A stretch of 64,000 nt of DNA from Variovorax paradoxus (GTDB lineage Bacteria > Pseudomonadota > Gammaproteobacteria > Burkholderiales > Burkholderiaceae_C). The position numbers were made by a program, and so were the translations under genes. How positions within the stretch are numbered: position 1 is the first letter of the stretch; each line of letters starts with the position of its first letter. The notes beneath the pieces are model-generated. The model did not search any database and was not told the origin of the DNA. It worked only from the letters and a program-made list of their open reading frames with translations. Of this stretch, positions 56,678 through 64,000 are shown piece by piece. The DNA lies in NCBI RefSeq assembly GCF_030815855.1, contig NZ_JAUSXG010000001.1, positions 3,782,001 through 3,846,000 on the forward strand. The letters are read 5' to 3'.

Positions 56678-56916
56678 CTTGCAAGGGCGGACCTGAGTTC
56701 GTTCTCCTCCGCCTCGGTCAGTCCGACCACCAGGCTCCTGAACTCGGCCACATAGCAGGGCAGCATGAGCGCCGCCGTGAGCGCATGGACGTCATTGCCC
56801 CGCGCCAGATGCTCATTGCATGCCGCAATGCTTTGATGGATTTCGAGCGCCAATGCAACTCGGCCGGGAGCTTGCTTTTCGCAGCTCATGCGGTCTTCGC
56901 TTCTCTTGCGGGTCAT
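56557..56916 (-). CDS. Small uncharacterised protein overlapping its convergent neighbour
   Basis: A 119-residue protein whose first 75 residues (RVALALEIHQSIAACNEHLA, LTAALMLPCYVAEFRSLVVG) look like genuine helices, while the rest is Ser/Ala-rich and lies antisense to the small gene 56429-56677. The start at 56916 has AAGGA six bases upstream. No family is recognised. The C-terminal half could be a run-on from a lost upstream stop. Confidence 0.45.
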   Translation of the reverse strand: MTRKRSEDRMSCEKQAPGRVALALEIHQSIAACNEHLARGNDVHALTAALMLPCYVAEFRSLVVGLTEAEENELRSALASYSRASSMESSHSAPSATRMCDATAERRASETATGGASSR

Positions 56917-57027
56917 CGCCGGTCCTTGAGGCGCACTTCGGATGGCGCCGCAAGGCAACTCTATTCACCCAGCGGCGCAGTGGGGAGTAACAACATCGTC
57001 GTGAATCGGTCCGCTGCAGTGCGGCGC

Positions 57028-58038
57028 TCACGGGGCCTCGGCAGGTCCTCCCGCTCGCACCGCCCGCACGACCGACAGCACCGCTTCGATCACGGCATCC
57101 GGATCTTCGAGCTGGATGTTGTGCCCTGAATTCGGCAGCACCCGGTGGCTGCTTCGAGACGACCAGGTCACTTCCTCCTCATGCAGCTGCTTCCAGATGA
57201 CTTGAACCTGCCTGCCTTGCTCGGGCGTGATCTTCATCCCCCGGAGTTCGGCCGTGGTGTAGGGAGCCATGGCCGTGAGCACCACCAGCGGGCGATTGCC
57301 CAGTTCCCGAAAGCCCCGGGTCTCGGCGAGCGTGCTGTCCGTTGAATCACTCTCCGCAAGCTGCGTCGTCAATGACCTGGGCGCGTAGGCCCATATCGCC
57401 CGCATGGCCTGTGCATCGCTTGCCGTCCGCTGCGGCGGCCGGGGCAGCAGCACGGGAGCCGCCGCGCGCAGCACACCCGTCCACGCGAGCGCCACACCGA
57501 CCCGGGACAACATGGAACGCGATTCGGTCATGAAGTCCGCCACCCGCTCGACCTGATCGGGATGCGAGGGATCGACGAACACAAGCCCTGCGACATCCGG
57601 ACCGAAGTACCTCGTGAAGTCCATGGCGTAGAGGGCTCCAAGCGACTGGCCCACCAGCACGAAAGGTCCGCGCTCGCCGGCGTTCGTCAACGCCGCATGA
57701 AGGTCTTGCACCACCTGCTTCGCGCTGTGAGGGGCGCTTGAAGAATCGCTCCACATCAGGCCCGCGCGGCTGTAGGCGCAGGCGCGCGTGTGAGCGTCGA
57801 TCTTCGGCTGGACGGCCGACCAGCTCAGCGAACCTTCGACACTGAGCCCCGCCTCGAACACGACGGTGGGAGAGCCCGCGCCCCGGCAATCCAGCTGGAT
57901 TCGCCGGCCGCCGATGTCGACCATTTGCCCGGCGGGAGGAAAGTCCCGCGCGGCCCGGTATTGCCCGAGGCGCTCGTAGACGACGCCCGCGAGCACGAGG
58001 AACGCGGCGAATGCAGCGACTCCCAGAACGATATGCAT
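57028..58038 (-). CDS. Alpha/beta-hydrolase, membrane-anchored
   Basis: A 336-residue hydrolase with an N-terminal hydrophobic anchor (about 2-22). The nucleophile is S132 in VLVGQSLGALYAMDFTR, and the catalytic His is in LPNSGHNIQLEDPDAVIEAV near the C-terminus. The lid region holds a Pro-rich insert. No specific substrate is indicated. The start at 58038 (ATG) is preferred to a TTG at 58062. It is divergent from the Atu4866-type gene, with an upstream element of that gene in the gap. Confidence 0.82.
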   Translation of the reverse strand: MHIVLGVAAFAAFLVLAGVVYERLGQYRAARDFPPAGQMVDIGGRRIQLDCRGAGSPTVVFEAGLSVEGSLSWSAVQPKIDAHTRACAYSRAGLMWSDSSSAPHSAKQVVQDLHAALTNAGERGPFVLVGQSLGALYAMDFTRYFGPDVAGLVFVDPSHPDQVERVADFMTESRSMLSRVGVALAWTGVLRAAAPVLLPRPPQRTASDAQAMRAIWAYAPRSLTTQLAESDSTDSTLAETRGFRELGNRPLVVLTAMAPYTTAELRGMKITPEQGRQVQVIWKQLHEEEVTWSSRSSHRVLPNSGHNIQLEDPDAVIEAVLSVVRAVRAGGPAEAP

Positions 58039-58161
58039 GGTTCTACGTCCAGCGGTTTTCAACAGCGAGCCTCAGAACAGCACATTGTGTGGTCGGAAAG
58101 GCGAAGAAAGACGGATCGCTTTCCCGAGTGCCGCTCGCGCGGGCCGCCGCCCAGAGCTTCC

Positions 58162-58203
58162 GCAGGATCGGGCAAGGAATCGACACGAAGCGGATAACGC
58201 TCG
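58162..58203 (+). promoter_or_regulatory. 42-bp upstream element, copy A
   Basis: Begins GCAGGATCGGGCAAG and ends CGGATAACGCTCG. 31 of 42 positions are identical, without gaps, to copy B at 58672-58713, and both end exactly 84 bases before a start codon. This is the pattern of a shared activator site, probably AraC-type from the family usually found with these genes; the regulator gene is not in the window. Confidence 0.6.
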
Positions 58204-58286
58204 CAGGGGCGCTCTTTTCACAATGGTCCGGCACGAAAAGCCAATCCGGCCGATCGATCCGCACCATCGAAAGAAAGGCGCACACC

Positions 58287-58652
58287 ATGTCCACCGGCAC
58301 GACCACGCACCGCGGCGGCAGCACCCTCGCGGCCCTCTCGCTCTCGCTGGCGATGGCTTCGGCACCATCGCATTCGCAGACCGGATCGGTGCGCGCGCCG
58401 ACCGATCAGAACCGCTATGTCGGCATGTGGGTCACCAAGGACGGCTACATCCGCCATGAGTTGCTGCCCGGCGGCCGCTACGACGAGGCGCGCGGCAACC
58501 GCCGCAGCGCCTACCAGGGCCGCTACACGCTCCGCGGCGATCACATCGACTACGTCGACGACACCGGCTTCACGGCCGACGGCGACTTTCGCGACGGCGT
58601 GCTGTACCACGGCGGAATGGTGCTCTACCGCGAAAGTACACCGCGGCGTTGA
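58287..58652 (+). CDS. Atu4866-domain secreted protein
   Basis: A 121-residue exported protein: signal peptide (about 1-31), then a compact beta domain YVGMWVTKDGYIRHELLPGG, KSAYQGRYTL-like residues NRRSAYQGRYTLRGDH, and DGVLYHGGMVLYRE, matching the Atu4866 family of small beta-barrel proteins, function unknown. It has a 42-bp upstream element with a matching copy before the SDR gene, so the two genes are likely co-regulated though separately transcribed. Confidence 0.85.
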   Translation: MSTGTTTHRGGSTLAALSLSLAMASAPSHSQTGSVRAPTDQNRYVGMWVTKDGYIRHELLPGGRYDEARGNRRSAYQGRYTLRGDHIDYVDDTGFTADGDFRDGVLYHGGMVLYRESTPRR

Positions 58653-58671
58653 GGCCGGACACACGCGTTTT

Positions 58672-58713
58672 GCAGAATCGGGCAAGAACGCCGTTCGATT
58701 CGGATAACGCCCG
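58672..58713 (+). promoter_or_regulatory. 42-bp upstream element, copy B
   Basis: Begins GCAGAATCGGGCAAG and ends CGGATAACGCCCG, aligned without gaps to copy A at 58162-58203. It ends 84 bases before the SDR start, the same distance as copy A from its gene. Confidence 0.6.
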
Positions 58714-58796
58714 AGGCGTCATCGGCGCGAGACTTGTCACCATGCCGGCGCAGCGTTGCGCCATGGTTCACACCCAACCCGCACGAGGAGTTTCTT

Positions 58797-59546
58797 ATGA
58801 GCGCAATCCAGGAAAAAGTCGTCCTCATCACCGGCGCAAGCGGTGGCATCGGCGCAGCGGCCGCGCGGCTCTTGGCACGGCGCGGCGCCAAGGTGGTGCT
58901 CGGCGCGCGGCGCACCCAACACCTCGAGGCGCTGGCCGACGAAATCACGGCGGCCGGCGGAACGGCGAGCTTCCAGCGGCTCGACGTGACCTACCGGCCC
59001 GACGTGGAAGCCTTTGCCGAGTTCGCACTCGAGACGCACGACCGCATCGACGTGCTGGTGAACGCCGCGGGCGTGATGCCGCGTTCGCCGCTGTGGACGC
59101 GCAAGATCGACGAGTGGGAACTGATGATCGACGTGAACCTGCGCGGCGTGCTGCTGGGCATTGCGGCCGTGCTGCCGACCATGCAGGAACAGGGCTGGGG
59201 CCACATCGTGAATGTGGCGCCGGTGCCCGCGCACGGCGTGTCGCCCAACTCGGCGGTGTATTGCGGCACGCAGTACGCGGTGGACGCCATCTCCGAAGGG
59301 CTGCGGCAAGAGCATGCGGGACGGGTGCGCGTGACGGTGGTGCGCCCCGACCTGAGCGAGGCTGACAACACGCTCGCCGACCGCATTGCCGCCTGCAGCA
59401 CCTTCGAGCGCATGGTCACGCGGCGGCGCATCGCGGTGCCGGTGGAAGCCGTCGCACGCTCGATTGCCGGCGCCATCGAAGGCAGCAGCATCTCGGCGCC
59501 GCGGCGGCCGGTTTGGCGGCCGAAGCCGGCCGAGCACGCGTTCTGA
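58797..59546 (+). CDS. Short-chain dehydrogenase/reductase with degenerate active site
   Basis: A 249-residue SDR. The cofactor motif is TGASGGIGA (12-20) and the NAG motif is NAAG (89-92); N114 is present. But the catalytic serine region reads NVAPVPAHG (A141/P142 in place of Ser) and the YxxxK motif reads Y155-C-G-T-Q159, with Gln instead of the catalytic Lys. Such substitutions should abolish classical SDR chemistry, so the protein may be catalytically dead or use another mechanism. GAGGAG is eight bases upstream of ATG 58797. It carries upstream element B. Confidence 0.85.
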   Translation: MSAIQEKVVLITGASGGIGAAAARLLARRGAKVVLGARRTQHLEALADEITAAGGTASFQRLDVTYRPDVEAFAEFALETHDRIDVLVNAAGVMPRSPLWTRKIDEWELMIDVNLRGVLLGIAAVLPTMQEQGWGHIVNVAPVPAHGVSPNSAVYCGTQYAVDAISEGLRQEHAGRVRVTVVRPDLSEADNTLADRIAACSTFERMVTRRRIAVPVEAVARSIAGAIEGSSISAPRRPVWRPKPAEHAF

Positions 59547-59568
59547 GCCGGCATCCCGGCGGGCCGCG

Positions 59569-60012
59569 TCAGTAGGTCTTGTAAGGCAGGAACTTGCCCG
59601 ACAGCACCACGTTGACGCGGTCCCCCTTCGGGTCGGCCTGGCGCTGGATGTCCATGCTGAAGTCGATCGCGCTCATGATGCCGTCGCCGAACTCCTCGTG
59701 GATCAGTTCCTTGATGGTGGTGCCATACACGCTCACCACCTCGTACCAGCGGTAGATCAGCGGGTCGGTCGGCACGGGCGTGGGCAGCGAGCCCTTGTAG
59801 GGCACGACCTTGAGCCACTTCTGCTCCTCGACGGTCAGGCCGAAGATCTTGCCGATGATCTTCGCCTGCTTGTCGTCGAGCGTCATCTGCCCCAGGCATG
59901 CGGCGGTGGTCCACTCCTTGGAAAGGCCCACCTTCCTGGCCACGTCGGCCCATTGAATGCCCTTGGACACCTTCACGGTGATGATCTTCTCGGTAACGTC
60001 GTTGCGGTTCAT
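59569..60012 (-). CDS. cynS: Cyanate hydratase (cyanase)
   Basis: A 147-residue cyanase that converts cyanate and bicarbonate to ammonia and carbon dioxide. The active-site residues are conserved: R88 and E91 in YRWYEVVSVYG, and S114 in IMSAIDFSMD. The N-terminal helical domain resembles a phage-repressor fold. It is the last gene after an NrtABD-like importer on the same strand, 40 bases downstream, so imported cyanate would be used directly as a nitrogen source. Confidence 0.95.
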   Translation of the reverse strand: MNRNDVTEKIITVKVSKGIQWADVARKVGLSKEWTTAACLGQMTLDDKQAKIIGKIFGLTVEEQKWLKVVPYKGSLPTPVPTDPLIYRWYEVVSVYGTTIKELIHEEFGDGIMSAIDFSMDIQRQADPKGDRVNVVLSGKFLPYKTY

Positions 60013-60052
60013 GCGGGGTTGCTCCTGATGGGTTGGATGGGTGAAGTGAAAG

Positions 60053-60883
60053 TCACGACGCCTTGGCGCGCGTGACGAGAAAATCGACGATGTGGTTGCG
60101 CAGCGCGTAGTAGCCGTCCAGGTGGTGCAGCGAGGCGCGCGTGCGTTCGCGCGGCAGCGGGTTGGCCACGGTTTCGGCGATGTTGCCGGGGCGCCAGCCA
60201 CCACCAGGCTGGTCGGCGCCGTTGGTCATCAGCAGGATGCGGTCGGCCAGCAGGATGGACTCGTCCACGTCGTGCGTGATCATGAAGACGGTTTGCTGCG
60301 TCTGGCGCACGATGGCCATCAGCTCGTCCTGGATGGTGCCGCGCGTGAGCGCATCGAGCGCGCCGAAGGGTTCGTCGAGCAGCAGCATCTTGGGCTGGAT
60401 GGCAAAGGCCCGCGCAATGCCCACGCGCTGTTTCATGCCGCCCGAAAGCTGCGAGGGCTTCTTGTCGATGGCGGCTTCCAGGCCCACCATGGCCACGAAG
60501 CGCCGCACCTGCACATCGACCTGCGCGGCCGGCCAGTCGGGCCAGCGCGAGCTCACGGCAAAGGCGATGTTCTTTCGCACCGTAAGCCAGGGCATGAGCG
60601 CGTGGCTCTGGAACACCACGCCGCGCTCCAGGCTCGGGCCGGCCACCTCGCGGCCGTCCATGAACACGTGGCCGGCGCTGGCCTCGTCGAGCCCGGCCAG
60701 CACGTTGAGGATGGTGGTCTTGCCGCAGCCCGAGTGGCCGATGATGCAGACGAACTCGCCGCGGTCGAGCGTGAACGACACGTCGGCGAACACCGGCCGC
60801 GCGGGCGCGAAGGCCTTGGCAAGCCCCTCGATGCGCAGGAAGCCGCTGGTAGCGGGCGACGATGGGTTGGGAACAGCTGTCAT
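60053..60883 (-). CDS. ABC transporter ATP-binding protein (NrtD/CynD-like)
   Basis: A 276-residue ATPase of the nitrate/sulfonate/bicarbonate importer family. Walker A IIGHSGCGKTT, signature LSGGMKQRVGIARAF, Walker B MLLLDEPFGALDALT, and H-loop MITHDVDE are intact. It lacks the fused binding-protein domain of NrtC. Start at 60883, 22 bases after the permease stop. The neighbour cynS indicates cyanate as substrate, so it may be called CynD-like by context. Confidence 0.88.
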   Translation of the reverse strand: MTAVPNPSSPATSGFLRIEGLAKAFAPARPVFADVSFTLDRGEFVCIIGHSGCGKTTILNVLAGLDEASAGHVFMDGREVAGPSLERGVVFQSHALMPWLTVRKNIAFAVSSRWPDWPAAQVDVQVRRFVAMVGLEAAIDKKPSQLSGGMKQRVGIARAFAIQPKMLLLDEPFGALDALTRGTIQDELMAIVRQTQQTVFMITHDVDESILLADRILLMTNGADQPGGGWRPGNIAETVANPLPRERTRASLHHLDGYYALRNHIVDFLVTRAKAS

Positions 60884-60905
60884 GAGGGCGCCTCGTGCCG
60901 ATCGA

Positions 60906-61775
60906 TCACTCCACATAGGTCACCTTTCGTTGCAGCCCGGCAAAGGCCTGGTCCAGCAGCATGCCGACGACGCCGATCACCAGGATTGCGAAGATCACGT
61001 TGGTGAGCGAGAGGTTGTTCCACTCGTTCCATACGAAGTAGCCGATGCCCGTGCCGCCCACCAGCATTTCGGCCGCCACGATGACGAGCCACGCGATGCT
61101 CATGCTGATGCGCATGCCCGTGAGGATGGTCGGCGCGGCCGCGGGCAATATCACGCGGAACGCGCGGCGCAGCGGCTTTACCTCCAACGTGCTCGCCACG
61201 TGGAGCCATTCGCGCTTGACCGAGGCCACGCCGAAGGCGGTGTTGAGCAGCATCGGCCACACCGAGCAGATGAAGATCACGAAGATGCCGCTGACCGACG
61301 AGTCCTTGATGGTGTAGAGCGCAAGCGGCATCCACGCGAGCGGCGAGATGGGCTTGAGCACCTGGATGAACGGATCGAAGGCCTTGTGCAGCAGCGGCGA
61401 CATGCCGATGACAAAGCCGAGCGGCACCGCGACCGCGCAGGCCAGCAGAAAGCCCAATCCCACGCGCCCGAGCGAATACGCCAGCTGGATGGCAATGCCC
61501 TTGTCGTTCGGCCCGTTGTCGTAGAAGGGGTTCGACAGATGCTTCCACGCGGTCGCGGCCATTTCCGCCGGCGCCGGGAAGCCCGAGCTCTTGACCTGGC
61601 CGCCCGGGTCCTTGCCGAGCATCTTCTGGTATTCGATCTGCTCGGCGGTCATGCCAGCAGCGGCGCCGGTGCCTGCCGCGGGCAGGGTGGCCAGCTGCCA
61701 CGCGCCGACAAGCAACAGGAACATCAAGAACGACACCAGCGCCGCCTTGAGCGAAAGGCTCTTCTTTCCGTTCAT
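60906..61775 (-). CDS. ABC transporter permease (NrtB/CynB-like)
   Basis: A 289-residue permease with about six membrane segments and the typical EAA region near STLEVKPLRRAFRVILPAAA, matching the nitrate/cyanate/bicarbonate NrtB family. The C-terminus NNLSLTNVIFAILVIGVVGM is also family-like. It starts 3 bases after the binding-protein stop at 61779, so the operon order is SBP-permease-ATPase-cynS. Confidence 0.9.
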   Translation of the reverse strand: MNGKKSLSLKAALVSFLMFLLLVGAWQLATLPAAGTGAAAGMTAEQIEYQKMLGKDPGGQVKSSGFPAPAEMAATAWKHLSNPFYDNGPNDKGIAIQLAYSLGRVGLGFLLACAVAVPLGFVIGMSPLLHKAFDPFIQVLKPISPLAWMPLALYTIKDSSVSGIFVIFICSVWPMLLNTAFGVASVKREWLHVASTLEVKPLRRAFRVILPAAAPTILTGMRISMSIAWLVIVAAEMLVGGTGIGYFVWNEWNNLSLTNVIFAILVIGVVGMLLDQAFAGLQRKVTYVE

Positions 61776-61778
61776 CGC

Positions 61779-63134
61779 TCAGGCCATCCTGCTGATGGCA
61801 AAGCTCTTGACGTAGTCGTCAGGCTTCGCGGGATCGAACACCTTGCCCATGATGGTGAACTTGGGGTAGGCGCCATCGGGCGCGCTCTGGCCGAGCTCCT
61901 TCATGCGCTTCCTGGCGTCGGTCAGCAGGAACACCTTCTCCGCGATCTGCCTGTAGTTGACGTCGCCCTTCACATAGCCCCAGCGCTTCATCTGCGTGAG
62001 CATCCACACCGCCATCGACTGCCACGGAATCGGGTCGAAGTCGGCGCGGTCAGGCACGGTGCGGATGTTGCCCAGGCCGTCGGCGAACTTGCCGGTGAGC
62101 ACCTGGTTGATCACCGTCTCCGGCTGGTTCAGGTACTGCGCGGGCGCAATCACCTTGGCGATGAGTTCGCGGTTCTTCGGGTCGCGCGCCATGGCGGAGG
62201 CGGTGAGCACCGAGCGCACCAGCGCGGCAAAGGTGTTGGGGTTCTTCTCGATGAACTCGGTCGAGGTGCCGAAGGCGCAGCACGGGTGGCCGTTCCACAG
62301 GTCCTTGGTCAGCAGGTGCAGGAAGCCGATTTCCTCGAACACCGCGCGCTGGTTGAAAGGGTCGGGGCCGAGGTAGCCGTCGATGTTGCCGGCGCGCAGG
62401 TTGGCCACCATCTCGGGCGGCGGTACCACGCGAATCTGGATGTCGGTGTCGGGGTTCAGGCCGGCCTCGGCCACGTAGTAGCGCAACAGGAAGTTGTGCA
62501 TGCTGTATTCGAAGGGCACGGCAAACTTCATGCCCTTCCACGTCTTCGGGTCGCGCCTGTCCCTGTGCTTGTTGGCAAGCGTGATGGCCTGGCCGTTGGT
62601 GTTCTGGATGGTGGCGACATTCATCGCCACCTGGTTCGAGCCAGCGCCCATCGAAATGGCCAGCGGCATGGGCGACAGGAAATGCGTGGCGTCGTATTCC
62701 TTGTTGAGCATCTTGTCGCGGATCAGCGCCCATCCTGCGGTCTTGACCACTTCGACGTTGAGCCCCTGCTTCTGATAGAAGCCCAGCGGGTGCGCCATGA
62801 TGAGCGGCGTGGCGCAGGTGATGGGAATGAAGCCGATCTTGAGGTTGGTCTTCTCGAGCGGCGCCTTGTCTTGCGCCATGGCCTGCAGCGTGCCCAGCGG
62901 CAGCACCGAGGCAATGGCGGCGCGCGCGGTGCTGGCGCCCACGGCGCGCAGGAAGTTGCGGCGCACGCTGTCGTCGGGGAACAGCGCCTTCATGAGGCTG
63001 GCCTCGAGCTTGTCGCCGGGGCCGACGCCGATCTCCGCCCCGCGGCCATGGTTGCGGCCGCAGGCGCAGCGCATGTTCAGTGGCCGGTCGGCGTCGTAGA
63101 GATCGCAGGCGGTCGAATCGGACGGGCTGGACAT
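61779..63134 (-). CDS. NrtA/CynA-like substrate-binding protein with Tat signal and Cys-rich N-terminus
   Basis: A 451-residue binding protein of the nitrate/cyanate/bicarbonate family. The N-terminus is unusual: MRCACGRNHGRGAEIGVG precedes a twin-arginine signal DSVRRNFLRAVGASTARAAI, so the first 65 residues include a CxCGxxH element ahead of a Tat peptide. The mature domain starts around DKAPLEKTNLKIGFIPITCA and runs through TWKGMKFAVPFEYSMHNFLL. GAGG lies upstream of the ATG. Tat export would be expected if the protein folds with a ligand. Expected ligand from context is cyanate. Confidence 0.9.
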   Translation of the reverse strand: MSSPSDSTACDLYDADRPLNMRCACGRNHGRGAEIGVGPGDKLEASLMKALFPDDSVRRNFLRAVGASTARAAIASVLPLGTLQAMAQDKAPLEKTNLKIGFIPITCATPLIMAHPLGFYQKQGLNVEVVKTAGWALIRDKMLNKEYDATHFLSPMPLAISMGAGSNQVAMNVATIQNTNGQAITLANKHRDRRDPKTWKGMKFAVPFEYSMHNFLLRYYVAEAGLNPDTDIQIRVVPPPEMVANLRAGNIDGYLGPDPFNQRAVFEEIGFLHLLTKDLWNGHPCCAFGTSTEFIEKNPNTFAALVRSVLTASAMARDPKNRELIAKVIAPAQYLNQPETVINQVLTGKFADGLGNIRTVPDRADFDPIPWQSMAVWMLTQMKRWGYVKGDVNYRQIAEKVFLLTDARKRMKELGQSAPDGAYPKFTIMGKVFDPAKPDDYVKSFAISRMA

Positions 63135-63239
63135 GGTGGTGCACCTCGGTGAAAAGATGCTTGCCACGATGCAAGGCACGGGCCGGAAGCGAGGCCGAAA
63201 GGCCCACGGACCACAGATCGTGCCGCCGCTGTCGAGGCC

Positions 63240-63259
63240 GTGTAGGGGTGGCACTACAC
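63240..63259. promoter_or_regulatory. Inverted repeat between response regulator and cyanate operon
   Basis: GTGTAG (63240-63245) and CTACAC (63254-63259) are perfect 6-base arms with an 8-base spacer in the 148-base gap before the binding-protein gene. A good candidate for the binding site of the adjacent NarL-type regulator or of another activator. The rest of the gap shows no gene. Confidence 0.4.
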
Positions 63260-63282
63260 GGCGGTGCCCGCCCGCTTCGTTT

Positions 63283-63951
63283 TCAGGCCGCGGGAGCGGT
63301 TTTGCCGTGACGCTCGGCGTAGAGCGCGAGTTCCACGTCGTTCTTCGTACCGGTCTTTTCGAGAATGCGCGCACGGTAAGTGCTCACGGTGTTGGGCGCC
63401 AGGCCCAGCTGCGCACCAATTTCGCTCACGCTGCGCCCGGTACTGAGCAGGCGGTACACCTGGTGCTCGCGGTGCGAGAGCTGTTCCGGCCCGTTGCCCG
63501 CGTTGCGGCCCACGGCCACAGCCAGCGCTTCGGCCGTTGCGGCCGATACATACAGGCCGCCTGCCGCCACCTTGCGCACCGCGCCCACCATGTCGTCGGC
63601 GTCCGCGCTCTTGTTCAAATAGCCCGAGGCGCCGAGCTTGAGGCAGCGCACCGCGTACTGCTTTTCGGGATAGGTGCTGAGCATCAGCACCGGCAGCGTG
63701 GGCCAGTCTTTGCGCAGGGCCTGCAACACGTCGAGGCCGTCCCTGCCGGGCATCGCGATGTCGAGCAGCACCACGTCCAGGCCTTCGGGCCCGCCGAGTT
63801 CCTGTACGGCGGCCAGCACTTCGGGGCCCGTCTGCGCCTCGGCGCGAACTGTCATCGAGGGCAGGCCGTTGGAGACGTCGCCCAGCATCTGCTTGAGGCC
63901 TTCGCGCACGATGCGGTGGTCGTCCCCGATGAGTACACGGATGTCGTTCAT
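63283..63951 (-). CDS. NarL/FixJ-type response regulator
   Basis: A 222-residue regulator: receiver domain (about 1-130) with D10/D11, phospho-acceptor D64 in VVLLDIAMPGRDGL and K114 in GYLNKSADADD, followed by a LuxR-type helix-turn-helix (LSHREHQVYRLLSTGRSVSE and IGAQLGLAPNTVSTYRARIL). It lies directly upstream of the cyanate operon on the same strand and is probably its regulator. The remnant of an upstream sensor gene (63962-64000) fits the usual kinase-regulator pair. Confidence 0.9.
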   Translation of the reverse strand: MNDIRVLIGDDHRIVREGLKQMLGDVSNGLPSMTVRAEAQTGPEVLAAVQELGGPEGLDVVLLDIAMPGRDGLDVLQALRKDWPTLPVLMLSTYPEKQYAVRCLKLGASGYLNKSADADDMVGAVRKVAAGGLYVSAATAEALAVAVGRNAGNGPEQLSHREHQVYRLLSTGRSVSEIGAQLGLAPNTVSTYRARILEKTGTKNDVELALYAERHGKTAPAA

Positions 63952-63961
63952 CTCGTCGAGC

Positions 63962-64000
63962 CTACACCGGCAACGGCAGATGGAGGCAAAAGCTGCTGCC
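63962..64000 (-). CDS. Probable sensor histidine kinase, last 12 codons (partial)
   Basis: Reading from the window end, GSSFCLHLPLPV then TAG. Kinases of the HATPase_c class commonly end in a hydrophobic strand of this type (FxLxLPL). The stop lies 10 bases before the response-regulator ATG. This is a small piece of evidence and needs the neighbouring sequence. Confidence 0.5.
   Translation of the reverse strand, partial: GSSFCLHLPLPV

Overview
This is a G+C-rich bacterial chromosome segment from a betaproteobacterium, most likely the Comamonadaceae (Variovorax-like). That placement rests on gene content and protein style: hemC-hemD-hemX-hemY in one run, divergent rluC/rne, algZ/algR beside argH, a selD/mnmH selenium locus, and many Burkholderiales-type regulators and transporters. 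It is inference, not a database result. Coding density is very high, with many 4-base ATGA/GTGA stop-start overlaps. I saw no rRNA, tRNA, insertion sequence, prophage or CRISPR array.

Layout. 1-5310: end of a Maf-type gene, a tetrapyrrole-methylase-fold methyltransferase and an MFS transporter on the plus strand, then rluC, a HAD phosphatase, a Rieske protein and an SppA-like protease on the minus strand. 5311-9184: a 558-bp leader and rne, closed by a terminator shared with the hem operon. 9295-16317: hemCDXY (minus) divergent from ppc (plus). 16349-23366: a patchy region with an MFS transporter, two fused gene remnants (LysR and GNAT), an AI-2E-type permease and algZR divergent from argH. 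23382-30842: rhomboid-TPR and membrane-TPR proteins, a frameshifted DUF3455 gene, an ECF sigma/anti-sigma pair, an SGNH hydrolase and an OpgC-like protein. 30993-37010: a 2005-residue thioester alpha-2-macroglobulin. 37031-40653: macro-domain protein, ArsR plus cupin/DUF2867 operon with a perfect palindromic operator, and small genes. 40752-46852: selenium locus, with selD divergent from a coupled ABC transporter-mnmH operon. 46911-56916: acetyltransferases, LysE exporter, pbpC coupled to a TPM-domain protein, a GntR/MFS pair, and small unknowns. 57028-59546: alpha/beta hydrolase, then an Atu4866-type gene and an SDR gene that carry matching 42-bp upstream elements. 59569-64000: cyanase with an NrtABD-like ABC transporter and a NarL-type response regulator, plus the last codons of what is probably its sensor kinase.

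How the parts fit. Heme synthesis, arginine synthesis, PEP carboxylase and RNA processing are core functions. Envelope functions recur: OpgC, alpha-2-macroglobulin, PBP1C, TPM protein, rhomboid and SppA. The two accessory nutrient modules are selenium (selenophosphate synthesis, a dedicated importer, and tRNA 2-selenouridine synthesis) and cyanate nitrogen (importer plus cyanase). The most distinctive signals are the importer physically coupled to mnmH, the paired 42-bp elements at an identical distance from two start codons, a short-chain dehydrogenase lacking its catalytic Ser and Lys, the cupin-DUF2867 fusion under an ArsR repressor, and a single deletion scar that removed the 5' halves of two divergent genes.
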